Shown in pieces: positions 9,422 through 16,698 of a DNA stretch of 43,165 nt. Made by a program: the position numbers and the translations under genes. The stretch lies in assembly GCA_948470755.1 (NCBI GenBank), contig CAOKPU010000019.1, positions 1-43,165 on the forward strand. Direction: 5' to 3'. The notes under the pieces were generated by a model. That model had not been told where the DNA came from. It saw nothing but the letters and a program-made list of their open reading frames with translations, and did no database searches. Numbering within the stretch: the stretch's first letter is position 1; every line of letters starts with the position of its first letter. The DNA is from an uncultured Lachnospiraceae bacterium (GTDB lineage: Bacteria > Bacillota > Clostridia > Lachnospirales > Lachnospiraceae).

Positions 9422-9522
9422 ATAAAAAAGTGTGCGTCTTAACGCACACTCGCGCCGGAGCGCGGCTGTGACAGCAGCCATTTTTCTCTTGCGCGCAGTG
9501 CGCATCCTCCCGGAGGGTTTTT
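9422..9522. repeat. 101-bp multi-hairpin dispersed repeat, copy 1
   Basis: This segment aligns without gaps to 21030-21130 with only five mismatches, all transitions (about 95 percent identity). It folds into several short stems: GTGTGCGT/ACGCACAC, CGCG/CGCG, GGCTG/CAGCC, TGCGC/GCGCA and CTCC/GGAG. Two mismatches fall in the first tetraloop, leaving the stem intact. No ORF of note is inside. It sits between the riboswitch terminator and cbiK. Confidence 0.92.
9423..9449 (-). terminator. Intrinsic terminator within the 101-bp repeat, upstream of cbiK
   Basis: On the minus strand an 8-bp GC-rich stem GTGTGCGT-TAAG-ACGCACAC is followed directly by TTTTTTAT. This is a textbook Rho-independent terminator lying between the riboswitch and the cbiK start at 9370. 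Confidence 0.7.
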
Positions 9523-9523
9523 G

Positions 9524-9558
9524 TATCATAGGTAATTGCAGAGCAATTTCCTATGATA
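9524..9558. repeat. 16-bp-arm inverted repeat next to the 101-bp element
   Basis: Arms at 9524-9539 and 9543-9558 are complementary with one mismatch around a 3-nt loop (AGA). No T-run follows on the minus strand, so it is a hairpin without terminator features. Confidence 0.7.
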
Positions 9559-9559
9559 T

Positions 9560-9608
9560 AAAAAAATCCTTTACCATAGCTTCTCATTCAGCTACGGTAA
9601 AGGATTTG
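9560..9608 (-). terminator. Terminator of the cobalamin riboswitch expression platform
   Basis: Arms 9564-9581 and 9590-9607 form an 18-bp stem with an 8-nt loop, followed on the minus strand by a run of seven T. The single non-Watson-Crick position is G-U on the minus-strand RNA but C-A on the plus strand, which points to the minus strand as the functional one. It lies about 110 nt after the aptamer and would stop transcription when cobalamin is bound. Confidence 0.8.
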
Positions 9609-9720
9609 TACACAAAATAAGCCTGCAAAGCATACCCAGATAAGCAAAAACCTGTTATGCTTTTTGCAAGTTCAACGTACAGCCAATTACTCGTGGCCTG
9701 AAACAAAGTTTCCGTACAAC

Positions 9721-9885
9721 ATGCAGGCAGGTCTCCCGGCTTATAGATCATCACATCGGCCATCTTCCCAGGAATAAATTTGCTTGTCTCCCAGTGATAT
9801 ATCGGCTCCTGCTCCCTAATTACGGTGACGAGTTCGTACAGGAATTACACCTGTTTCCCTTTTCACCAAAACCAATGCATACTTA
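9721..9885 (-). promoter_or_regulatory. Cobalamin riboswitch aptamer
   Basis: Reading the minus strand from 9885 the conserved elements come in order: 'TTTTGGTG', 'AAAAGGGAAACAGGTG', 'AATTCC', then 'CACTGGGAGAC', 'CCTGGGAAGATGGCC' (the B12-box region) and the closing 'AAGCCGGGAGACCTGCC'. Size and order match the Rfam-type cobalamin riboswitch. Downstream lie a strong terminator and then the cbiK-to-cobS operon, so high cobalamin should repress corrinoid uptake and synthesis. The region 9612-9720 between aptamer and terminator has 'GCAAAAA...TTTTTGC' and 'AAGCATA...TATGCTT' pairings that may serve as antiterminator. Confidence 0.92.
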
Positions 9886-9940
9886 CGCCCATATTTTTCC
9901 AAATACAAACGTTTCCTGAAAAGCGGGTACAAGTATTTGG

Positions 9941-10056
9941 ATTCACAGCGTGTACGCTCAGCGCAGCAAGTGCGCAGAGCTGATTCATAGGCATTCTTTT
10001 CATACTTTAATCATGCATCGTTTTGACACCTGTATGTTATCTATTCAATTGTTCAA
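9941..10056 (-). other. Leader segment between the riboswitch promoter and aptamer
   Basis: This is transcribed ahead of the aptamer. It carries small inverted repeats (AGCGT/ACGCT, and GCGC/GCGC near 9970-9990). A CCAAATAC/GTATTTGG pairing (about 9899-9940) flanks the aptamer on its 5' side. No reading frame with a credible ribosome site was seen. Confidence 0.4.
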
Positions 10057-10084
10057 AGTATATCATATTTTTTTCTTATGTCAA
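10057..10084 (-). promoter_or_regulatory. Sigma-A promoter of the riboswitch-cbiK operon
   Basis: On the minus strand TTGACA (10079-10084), a 16-nt spacer and TATACT (10057-10062) with an upstream TG (extended -10) form a near-consensus promoter. Transcription would start near 10050, about 165 nt before the aptamer. It lies after the stop codon of the upstream gene (10098), so the cobO pair and the riboswitch operon are separate units. Confidence 0.8.
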
Positions 10085-10097
10085 TACTTCGTCCTTT

Positions 10098-10790
10098 TTA
10101 AAATTTCCCAAAAATCCTGCTATATCCATAACTCAGCGGCATATCTGCTACCCTTGCAAGCATATTCCCTCCGGGAATATCCCTCTCTACCCTGTTCGGG
10201 CAATGCCTGTTATGGCATCCCTCACAAATACTCTCACATTGAATCTGCTTGTTTTTAGTCAGCTCCGCCACAAAAACCACACTCTTTTTCGGAATGATGC
10301 AAAAAGCACTGTTGCAGATAATCTGGTTCTGAAACCCCTTTAGCAATTCCGGCACCATCTCCAGCGGAAAATTTTCCTCACTGCCGGGAAAATGATATCT
10401 GGCAACATGCCAATCCTTTTTTTCTTTTACGTAACAGTTATATGCTCCATAGGATATAAACAGCAATTCTCTTGCCAATGCTTCCAGTATATAGCTTTCA
10501 GATAGTTGGCCCTTCTCATGGTAGCGCTCCTGCAGGCTGTCCAGACTGCTTCCCAACGACATGATAACATCTTCATATGCTGCGTCCGCCGTCCTTTTCT
10601 GTCCTCCGCAAAATAAACTGGATTCCGTGCTTTCCCAGAATGCTTCCTTAAGCATCAAAGGAAGCATTTCCTCCGCCACTGCCCTAAGTTCCATTTCCTG
10701 TTCTTTTCCATAATGATATTTTCTGCATACGTCTTTTAAAAAAGCCGCATCCACAAAACGTTCCAATAACTCAGGGAAAAAATCTGCCAT
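10098..10790 (-). CDS. B12-dependent methionine synthase activation-domain-like protein with Cys cluster
   Basis: The 230-residue cytoplasmic protein starts after a clear AGGAGG site. Residues about 105-200 follow the pattern of clostridial MetH reactivation-domain proteins: a helix 'EALARELLFISYGAYNCY', then 'RYHFPGSEENFPLE', a hydrophobic 'IIPKKSVVFVAEL' strand and the Cys-rich tail C185-x3-C189-x2-C192-x4-C197-x2-R200. The family transfers an electron and methyl group from SAM to reactivate oxidised cobalamin. Here the Cys cluster could bind Zn or FeS. It is 22 nt downstream of cobO, a fitting partner. The match is by pattern, not by search, and the usual 'SPGYGDW' motif is altered, so activity is uncertain. 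Confidence 0.55.
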   Translation of the reverse strand: MADFFPELLERFVDAAFLKDVCRKYHYGKEQEMELRAVAEEMLPLMLKEAFWESTESSLFCGGQKRTADAAYEDVIMSLGSSLDSLQERYHEKGQLSESYILEALARELLFISYGAYNCYVKEKKDWHVARYHFPGSEENFPLEMVPELLKGFQNQIICNSAFCIIPKKSVVFVAELTKNKQIQCESICEGCHNRHCPNRVERDIPGGNMLARVADMPLSYGYSRIFGKF

Positions 10791-10812
10791 CTTATCTGTC
10801 CTCCTTCCTATT

Positions 10813-11340
10813 CTAAAATTCTATTCCTTTTCTTGCCGCTATCCCTTTCTCATAAGGATGGCGCATACACTCCATTTCTGTGACATAATCCGCTATATCG
10901 CGCATAAAATCCTGAGCGCCTCGTCCGGTAAGCACAATCTCTGTTTCCTTATCTGTCCCCTGCTGTCCTAATGCAAGAAGCCGATTCAGTTTTTCCATAT
11001 CCAATAGTCCCCAATTGACCGGATATGTAATTTCATCCAAAATAACCAGCCTGCAGTTCCCGCTTTCCACAAACTTTAAAATCCTGTCCAAAACACGATT
11101 ATGTATTTCCGCAAGTTCTTCCTTGTCCAATTCTGACATGGAATGATAAAAGCCAAAATTTTTTTCACTACGGAAAATGGTAATTCCCGGCAAATTCTCC
11201 AATATATGCAGTTCCCCCGTATCATTGCCTTTCATGAACTGGGCAAAACACACCTGCTGATTCCAGCCTGCGGCTCTGACACAAAGCCCTATAGCAGCGG
11301 TTGTTTTCCCTTTCCCATTGCCTGTATATAAATGTATCAT
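10813..11340 (-). CDS. cobO: Corrinoid adenosyltransferase, CobO/BtuR type
   Basis: The enzyme adds the 5'-deoxyadenosyl group from ATP to reduced corrinoids. The P-loop 'GNGKGKTTAAIG' is at residues 7-18 of the protein that starts at the ATG at 11340 (175 residues). The open frame reaches 11367, but the nine extra residues lack family support and GGAAAGG precedes 11340. Further family marks are 'FMKGNDTGE' and 'CRLVILDEITYPVNWGLL' (Walker B). The C-terminus shows the typical 'MRHPYEKGIAARKGIEF' ending. It is the first gene of a two-gene unit with the MetH-activation-like protein. Confidence 0.94.
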   Translation of the reverse strand: MIHLYTGNGKGKTTAAIGLCVRAAGWNQQVCFAQFMKGNDTGELHILENLPGITIFRSEKNFGFYHSMSELDKEELAEIHNRVLDRILKFVESGNCRLVILDEITYPVNWGLLDMEKLNRLLALGQQGTDKETEIVLTGRGAQDFMRDIADYVTEMECMRHPYEKGIAARKGIEF

Positions 11341-11415
11341 GATGCTTTGCCCTTTCCATATATACAAACTGATTTTTTAATCTGCATTGACTGCTAACAA
11401 AAAATGTATAGGTTT

Positions 11416-11445
11416 ATTGTATCGTATACGTCCATCTATTGTAAA
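11416..11445 (-). promoter_or_regulatory. Putative promoter of cobO
   Basis: On the minus strand TTTACA (11440-11445), an 18-nt spacer and TACAAT (11416-11421). It is about 75 nt upstream of the cobO ATG. One base in each box departs from consensus and no riboswitch was seen in the leader. Confidence 0.5.
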
Positions 11446-11572
11446 TCGACAGAAACATTCAAAATGGGGATAAGGTCTTTTGACTTAAAACCAAAAGATT
11501 TGAACCGGAATATATCGGTAAATTAAATTTTTATGTAACACCGGAGTCTAAGATCGCAAAAATGACAGGCAT

Positions 11573-11601
11573 AAAATAGTCTGCAAGTTGTAGACTATTT
11601 T
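11573..11601. terminator. Possible weak bidirectional terminator
   Basis: A perfect 10-bp stem AAAATAGTCT/AGACTATTTT with a 9-nt loop, whose own arms give a four-T 3' end on either strand. It lies 146 nt beyond the protease stop codon. The T-run is short, so the call is tentative. Confidence 0.35.
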
Positions 11602-11746
11602 GTACCTATTAGTTTTTCGTGGGATAATTTCCCCTGCACCTCCTTAGGGCATACTTGTCCCGTTCCTGACAGCTTTATGGTAATTTAGTGTCAAGTAGTA
11701 TGATTTTCAGTTTCAAGATTAAAAACAGGCCTGTCCCAATCCTTTT

Positions 11747-13504
11747 TTACTGCTTTTGCAGTGAAAAAATATTTGGACTAAACCAGCGGAACACCTTGAT
11801 TTTACTGGCTCCCTGCTGACTTGACACTATAATATCATAATCCCCCCAAGACCGGCTGGGATAGACAATATCCGGGCTGCGTACCGCTCCTCTGATAAAA
11901 TAGGCCTTCACCTCCATGCTCTGGGCCAGCAAATCATTTTTTTCAATAACCGCCCATTGCATAAATTGGGCCGCGCCCCCCGTTGTAATCGCAGCGGCCA
12001 TACAAGATCCGGTACGGCTCCCCAAAGCCGTCGATACGTTCACCCCCGGCGCCGCGATTTCCGGCTTCAATCCGCCGTCCCTGGCAAAACCCCTTCCCGA
12101 TTCGATGTAAAAACTGTTGTTTCCCGCATTATAAGATGATACCGTAATAACATTTTCCGCAAGGGAAGGCTCCGTCAGCGTAATATAAGGAGTAGGCTTC
12201 AGGAAATAGGTTTCCGTTTTCAAAAACTGGGTAATCGGCAGCCACATGCTGATAAAACCATAATCCGCACCTTTCCTCACAGTAATGTCAAACGTCCATA
12301 CTCCTGCCGTAGGCTGCTCCATGCGGAATACCACCAGTTCATCCCCTCCGCCCTGCTCCACCAATACATGATCCACCGAGATCTTTGTCCTTTCGTAAAT
12401 AAAACTGAAATTTCTCGTTTCCCTGCTTCTGAAGTCAAAATAAGGAATCCTTTCCCCGCCCGGAGAACGGATGGATACGCTCATCGTGTTGGGAACCGCG
12501 CCCCAAAGTTCCATTACGAAACCCGGCTCCCCCTCTCCTACCCGTATCTCTACCGTCTTTGTAACCTCGCCGCTGTCTATTGCAAATGCGCTGCTGAAAT
12601 GATGGGCTGCATTGCCCTCGTTCCCGCCGCCCACCACTACCACGCGGTTCCTCTTTCTGGCTATCCTGTCCAGATATCTGCCCAATACGGAATTCCCGGC
12701 ATGATCCCCCCAATTTGTTCCCATACCTATACATATGACCACAGGCCGTTCCCCTACCTTCGTAAAACCGTCCAGATATTTTACGGCCATACCGATATCC
12801 ACATCGGAATATGCCGGCACGCCCTCCGGTATAAAATAAAAATCCTTTAGATATTGTTTCGCTTCTTTACATTTTACCATCACAATATCCGCATCCGGCG
12901 CCGCGCCTATGAAATCCAGCCCATATCCAAGGCTGCTTCCTGCTGCTACGCTGGCTATCGCCGTCCCGTGTCCGTCCGTATCCGTAGACGGAACCACTGA
13001 AAGAGGATTCCCGCTTCGCAGCGCCTCGTTAATCTGTTCATTCGTATATTCCGTCCCATAGGAAAAACCTTCCGGCGGCATCCCGTCCTGGATCGTCTGA
13101 TCCCATATGGACAGTATCCTTGACGTGCCGTCCGCCCTTTTGAATACATCCAGATTATAGCGGATCCCCGTATCAATAAACCCTATCACAACCCCCTTCC
13201 CCGTCAGGGAAAGCGGCGGGTTCTGTATCTGGGAAATCCCCGAACGCATCAGGTTCAAAGGATCGTAATCCGCCATAACAGGCGGTGCATCCTGCATCAG
13301 CCCATAAAGCTTTGGGATAGAATTATAAGTATAAGCACTGATACTGATCGGCGCAAGGTTCAACCTCCGGAAATATATCACTGCAAACTGGTCATCGATA
13401 ACCTCCACGCAATAATCCATCCCATCCAATTCATCCTCCCTTAGGATGTAATCCACCAATGCTTCCCCATACTCATTTGACAGTGCCTGTTCTCTGCAAG
13501 CCAT
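11747..13504 (-). CDS. S8 (subtilisin) family serine protease, CspC-like
   Basis: The 585-residue protein has an intact triad: D111 in 'VIGFIDTGIRYN', H179 in 'DTDGHGTAIASVAAGS' and S500 in 'GSRTGSCMAAAITTGG', plus the oxyanion Asn in 'GGGNEGN'. The Ser motif is 'GSCMAA' in place of the usual 'GTSMAAP'. An insertion of about 130 residues between Asn and Ser (beta-rich jellyroll, near 310-440) is typical of the clostridial Csp germination proteases and related S8 peptidases. No signal peptide is visible; the first 90 residues look like a short prodomain. It begins 36 nt after clpX, so the two are likely cotranscribed. Substrate is unknown. Confidence 0.88.
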   Translation of the reverse strand: MACREQALSNEYGEALVDYILREDELDGMDYCVEVIDDQFAVIYFRRLNLAPISISAYTYNSIPKLYGLMQDAPPVMADYDPLNLMRSGISQIQNPPLSLTGKGVVIGFIDTGIRYNLDVFKRADGTSRILSIWDQTIQDGMPPEGFSYGTEYTNEQINEALRSGNPLSVVPSTDTDGHGTAIASVAAGSSLGYGLDFIGAAPDADIVMVKCKEAKQYLKDFYFIPEGVPAYSDVDIGMAVKYLDGFTKVGERPVVICIGMGTNWGDHAGNSVLGRYLDRIARKRNRVVVVGGGNEGNAAHHFSSAFAIDSGEVTKTVEIRVGEGEPGFVMELWGAVPNTMSVSIRSPGGERIPYFDFRSRETRNFSFIYERTKISVDHVLVEQGGGDELVVFRMEQPTAGVWTFDITVRKGADYGFISMWLPITQFLKTETYFLKPTPYITLTEPSLAENVITVSSYNAGNNSFYIESGRGFARDGGLKPEIAAPGVNVSTALGSRTGSCMAAAITTGGAAQFMQWAVIEKNDLLAQSMEVKAYFIRGAVRSPDIVYPSRSWGDYDIIVSSQQGASKIKVFRWFSPNIFSLQKQ

Positions 13505-13540
13505 ACATTTACTCTTTACCTTTTTTTGCTATTGTATGAC

Positions 13541-15136
13541 TCATTTGTCAATAATGTTAAGATTATCCGGCAGTTCCAGGCTATTGCTCCGTATATCGAT
13601 CAACGGCCCTCCCGTATTTTCAATATATTCCCTCGTAATCGTCACCTTGCCGATATTATCGTCTTTCGGTATTTCATACATAATATCCAGCATAAATTCC
13701 TCAATGATGGCCCGCAGCGCCCTCGCTCCGGTATCCTTTTCCATCGCCTTTTTTGCGATAGCCTCCAAAGCCCCCTCATCGAATTCCAGTCTTACTTCAT
13801 CCAGCTCCAGCAATTTTTGGTACTGTTTTAAAATCGCATTCTTAGGCTCCTTTAATATTTTTACCAGCATTTCCTGCGTAAGCCCCTCCAAGGTGCAGAT
13901 AATCGGCATACGTCCTAAAAATTCCGGGATCATGCCGAATCTACGGATATCCTCCACCACGACCTTGCCCAGGATATTTTTATCCTTATCGTATTTGTCT
14001 TTTAACTGCGCCCCATAACCAATGGAAGTCCCTTTATTCAAACGCTGTTTGATAATCTCCTCCAGATCCGGGAATGCGCCCCCACAGATAAAAAGTATAT
14101 TTTTCGTATTGATCGTCGTCAAAGGGACCATGGCATTCTTGCTGTTTGCTCCTACCGGCACTTCCACTTCCGCCCCTTCCAGCAGTTTCAACATCCCTTG
14201 CTGTACCGACTCCCCGCTCACATCCCGGGAGTTCGTATTTTTTTTCTTGGCGATTTTATCAATTTCATCAATAAAGATGATTCCCTGTTCCGCTTTTTCC
14301 ACATCATTTTCCGCCGCCGCCAAAAGCTTGGACACTACGCTTTCAATGTCATCCCCTATATATCCCGCCTCTGTCAAAGAAGTCGCATCCGCAATCGCCA
14401 ACGGGACGTCCAAAAGCCTTGCCAGAGTCTTCACCAGATACGTTTTACCGCTTCCGGTCGGCCCGATCATCAGGATATTGGATTTTTCAATCTCGATTTC
14501 ATCCATCGTTCCCGTTGCCACTCTTTTGTAGTGGTTATATACCGCCACAGAAATGATTTTCTTTGCCTTCTCCTGCCCGACTACATAATCATCCAACTGT
14601 GCCTTTATTTTATGAGGGGCAGGGATATTCTTAATATCAAGGGCAGGCTTTGCCTTATCTTTTGCCTTCTTCCTCTTCAACTTCTGTTTATTGGGTATCC
14701 CTCCATCCCCTTGCAGATCCGCCAGGTTCACAAAGCTGATATTAGGAAAACCCTTCCCTTTTCCCCATTTATCAATTTCTTTATTCCAATCCGTATTGCC
14801 AAGCATCCCTTGGTAGTCGAACTGGCTGACCGTATCCATTGTCTTGTGCATACAATCGTTGCACACCGAAATATTGTTCGGCAGCTTAAACATCTTCCCT
14901 GTCTTGCTTTCCGGGCGGCGGCATATAAAACAAACATCTTCGTATTCGCTTTCCTTTTTCCCGGATGCTTTTCCTTCGCCGTCTCCCTTCTTTTGCGCAG
15001 GAGGCTGCTGCCCGGCCCCGTCTTCCCCTTCTTCGTCATCGTCTTCATAATCATCTTCGTTGATTTCCGTATCTTTCATATCCAACTCGTCATCATGGAT
15101 TTCAAAATCATCGTCTTTATTATCAAAACCGTTCAT
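13541..15136 (-). CDS. clpX: ClpX-type AAA+ unfoldase with acidic N-terminal extension
   Basis: The protein (531 residues from ATG 15136; a GTG at 15148 is an alternative) unfolds substrates for ClpP. A four-Cys zinc-binding domain (C69, C72, C92, C95), Walker A 'GPTGSGKT' (225-232), pore loop 'GYIG' (258-261), Walker B 'IIFIDEID' (286-293) and a ClpP-docking 'SIGYGAQL' loop (IGY instead of IGF) are all present. The first 68 residues are strongly acidic, where E. coli ClpX has about 14. The zinc domain to AAA+ linker is about 45 residues longer and ends in the basic run 'KQKLKRKKAKDKAK'. No clpP or tig neighbour is present, so this may be a second, divergent ClpX. Confidence 0.9.
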   Translation of the reverse strand: MNGFDNKDDDFEIHDDELDMKDTEINEDDYEDDDEEGEDGAGQQPPAQKKGDGEGKASGKKESEYEDVCFICRRPESKTGKMFKLPNNISVCNDCMHKTMDTVSQFDYQGMLGNTDWNKEIDKWGKGKGFPNISFVNLADLQGDGGIPNKQKLKRKKAKDKAKPALDIKNIPAPHKIKAQLDDYVVGQEKAKKIISVAVYNHYKRVATGTMDEIEIEKSNILMIGPTGSGKTYLVKTLARLLDVPLAIADATSLTEAGYIGDDIESVVSKLLAAAENDVEKAEQGIIFIDEIDKIAKKKNTNSRDVSGESVQQGMLKLLEGAEVEVPVGANSKNAMVPLTTINTKNILFICGGAFPDLEEIIKQRLNKGTSIGYGAQLKDKYDKDKNILGKVVVEDIRRFGMIPEFLGRMPIICTLEGLTQEMLVKILKEPKNAILKQYQKLLELDEVRLEFDEGALEAIAKKAMEKDTGARALRAIIEEFMLDIMYEIPKDDNIGKVTITREYIENTGGPLIDIRSNSLELPDNLNIIDK

Positions 15137-15226
15137 TTCCTGCCACACCTTTCCCTTACCCCGTAAGTTCCTTATTTTTTGAATTCATTATTTTAAATGC
15201 GTATTGCTCTTTATACTCTGTAATTC

Positions 15227-15255
15227 ATTATAAAGCATGATATATTGATACACAA
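15227..15255 (-). promoter_or_regulatory. Promoter of clpX
   Basis: On the minus strand TTGTGT (15250-15255), 17-nt spacer, TATAAT (15227-15232). It is 91 nt upstream of the clpX ATG. It is back to back with the tetR promoter 35 nt away, so the two divergent units share one control region. Confidence 0.65.
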
Positions 15256-15289
15256 GTGAACATTTTCTAAAGTATTTTTTTCCAACTGC

Positions 15290-15318
15290 TTGACAAAATA
15301 TTGGAAGGCCCTTATACT
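15290..15318 (+). promoter_or_regulatory. Promoter of the tetR-like gene
   Basis: TTGACA (15290-15295), exactly 17 nt, then TATACT (15313-15318). This is a near-perfect sigma-A promoter 34 nt ahead of the TTG start. Confidence 0.85.
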
Positions 15319-15330
15319 GAACACTGTTCA
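15318..15330. promoter_or_regulatory. Putative TetR operator (13-bp perfect palindrome)
   Basis: TGAACACTGTTCA is a perfect inverted repeat around a central C. It begins at the last base of the -10 box and covers the expected transcription start of the downstream TetR-family gene. This is the classic layout for autorepression. Confidence 0.65.
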
Positions 15331-15351
15331 TTATGGAAAGGAGGATGCCTT

Positions 15352-15912
15352 TTGAATACCGTCATCACTTCCAAAGAAGCCATTTTAAGCGCCAGCAGGC
15401 AAATAATAAAAGAACAGGGATGTGCCGCATTGAATATCAGGAATGTTGCTGCCGCCTGCGGCGTCTCCGTAGGTTCCATCTATAATTATTTTCATTCCAA
15501 ATCAGATCTGGCCGCAGCATCCGTAGAAAGCATATGGAAAGATATTTTCCATTTTTCTGGCTCAGAACCTGATTTCTGTGATTTTACCAATTGCATCCGA
15601 TGGGTTTTTGACTGCATGAAAAAAGGTGAAGAAAAATATCCCGGCTTTTTTACTTTACATTCTATGATTCTCTTAGAAGAAGACAGGAAAAACGGACAGC
15701 GTCTGATGCATCAAGCATGGGGGCATATCAGGGATACCCTCTATACCATTTTGATGAAGGATAAGAAAATCCACCCGAAGGCTTTCAACGAGAAGTTGAC
15801 CCGGGAACAATTTATCGATTTCATCTTTTCATTAATCCTTGCCGCCCTGATCCGCCAGGATTACGACGACAGCGCGATTCTTGAAATCATAAAACGAAGC
15901 ATTTATTCATAA
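15352..15912 (+). CDS. TetR/AcrR-family transcriptional regulator
   Basis: A 186-residue repressor-type protein. The start is the TTG at 15352, seven bases after AAAGGAGG; the frame is open further upstream to 15301 but that runs into the promoter. An N-terminal helix-turn-helix of the family is clear: 'LSASRQIIKEQGCAALNIRN' leads into 'VAAACGVSVGSIYNYFHSKS' at about residues 10-50. The C-terminal ligand domain is helical and not recognised. It should bind the palindrome over its own promoter and so control itself and the membrane protein 110 nt downstream. The nearby clpX promoter could also be affected. Confidence 0.9.
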   Translation: MNTVITSKEAILSASRQIIKEQGCAALNIRNVAAACGVSVGSIYNYFHSKSDLAAASVESIWKDIFHFSGSEPDFCDFTNCIRWVFDCMKKGEEKYPGFFTLHSMILLEEDRKNGQRLMHQAWGHIRDTLYTILMKDKKIHPKAFNEKLTREQFIDFIFSLILAALIRQDYDDSAILEIIKRSIYS

Positions 15913-16022
15913 AAAGAGTCCCGGATGCCAAAAAATTATCGCACTGCCTTTTTCGGGCGGCCAGCCGCCCCATATCCCGACATGCGGCTTTTGGCTCCCG
16001 GCTCCGGAAAGGAAGGAAAAAT
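15913..16022 (+). other. Spacer between tetR-like gene and membrane protein gene
   Basis: A 110-nt gap with a GGGCGG-CCAG-CCGCCC hairpin (about 15955-15970). No T-run follows, so read-through into the membrane protein gene is expected. An AAGGAAGG ribosome site sits directly ahead of the next ATG. Confidence 0.5.
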
Positions 16023-16697
16023 ATGCAGGCTATTGTAGAAACTTTATTCGACTCCATTTATCTCATTACGGTGATTACCCTTGGCATCTTTATGATCGCT
16101 AAAAGCCGCGGGGACAGGCAGTACCGCTTATTCGGCGTTATGGCTATTGTCTTAGGTCTTGGCGATTCTTTTCATCTGATCCCCCGCGCTATTGCATTAT
16201 GCACCTTGGGATTAGACGATTTTACTGCCGCACTTGGCATCGGAAAGTTGATCACATCTATCACCATGACTGTTTTTTATATACTATTGTACTATGTTTG
16301 GCGAATCCGTTATCATATCACGGAAAGCCGCACAACGACGGCTGCCGTGTATCTATTATCCATACTCCGCATCCTGCTATGCCTCTGCCCGCAAAATCAA
16401 TGGCTAAGCGCAGCCCCGCCGCTGCAATGGGGCATTTACCGCAATATTCCCTTTGCACTGTTAGGCCTGCTGGTCATCGTCCTGTTTTTCCGAAAAGCAA
16501 AGGAGCAAAAAGATGTTGCATTCCGTTGGATGTGGCTTACGATCGTCCTCAGCTTCGGTTTTTATATCCCCGTCGTACTCTGGGCTGAAGCGGTTCCTAT
16601 GATCGGTATGCTGATGATACCCAAGACCTGCGCTTACGTATGGACGGTTCTCATTGGCTACCGGGCAATGCGCCTTGAAGTCTGCCCGCGGGAATAA
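16023..16697 (+). CDS. Seven-helix integral membrane protein, function unknown
   Basis: The 224-residue protein is almost entirely hydrophobic, with about seven predicted membrane helices (for example 'LITVITLGIFMIA', 'ITMTVFYILLYYVW' and 'IPFALLGLLVIVLFF'). No catalytic motif was recognised, apart from a conserved-looking 'GDSFHLIPR' at the end of helix two. The gene follows the TetR regulator on the same strand and behind the same promoter, so it is probably what the regulator controls, perhaps in response to a membrane-active ligand. It is followed by a 15-bp tandem repeat and a hairpin. Confidence 0.75.
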   Translation: MQAIVETLFDSIYLITVITLGIFMIAKSRGDRQYRLFGVMAIVLGLGDSFHLIPRAIALCTLGLDDFTAALGIGKLITSITMTVFYILLYYVWRIRYHITESRTTTAAVYLLSILRILLCLCPQNQWLSAAPPLQWGIYRNIPFALLGLLVIVLFFRKAKEQKDVAFRWMWLTIVLSFGFYIPVVLWAEAVPMIGMLMIPKTCAYVWTVLIGYRAMRLEVCPRE

Positions 16698-16698
16698 A

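Larger units (their letters stand above)
11341..11746. other. Intergenic region between cobO and the S8 protease
   Basis: A 406-nt AT-rich gap with no credible ORF. It holds the putative cobO promoter (11416-11445) and an inverted repeat AAAATAGTCT/AGACTATTTT (11573-11582 and 11592-11601). That repeat ends in T on both strands and could end transcription from the protease gene. No further structure was recognised. Confidence 0.5.

Noticed and set aside
14198-15166. Long plus-strand open frame (322 codons) opposite clpX
   Set aside because: It lies antisense to a clear clpX with all motifs, has no ribosome site and its product shows no family pattern; it is a shadow frame.
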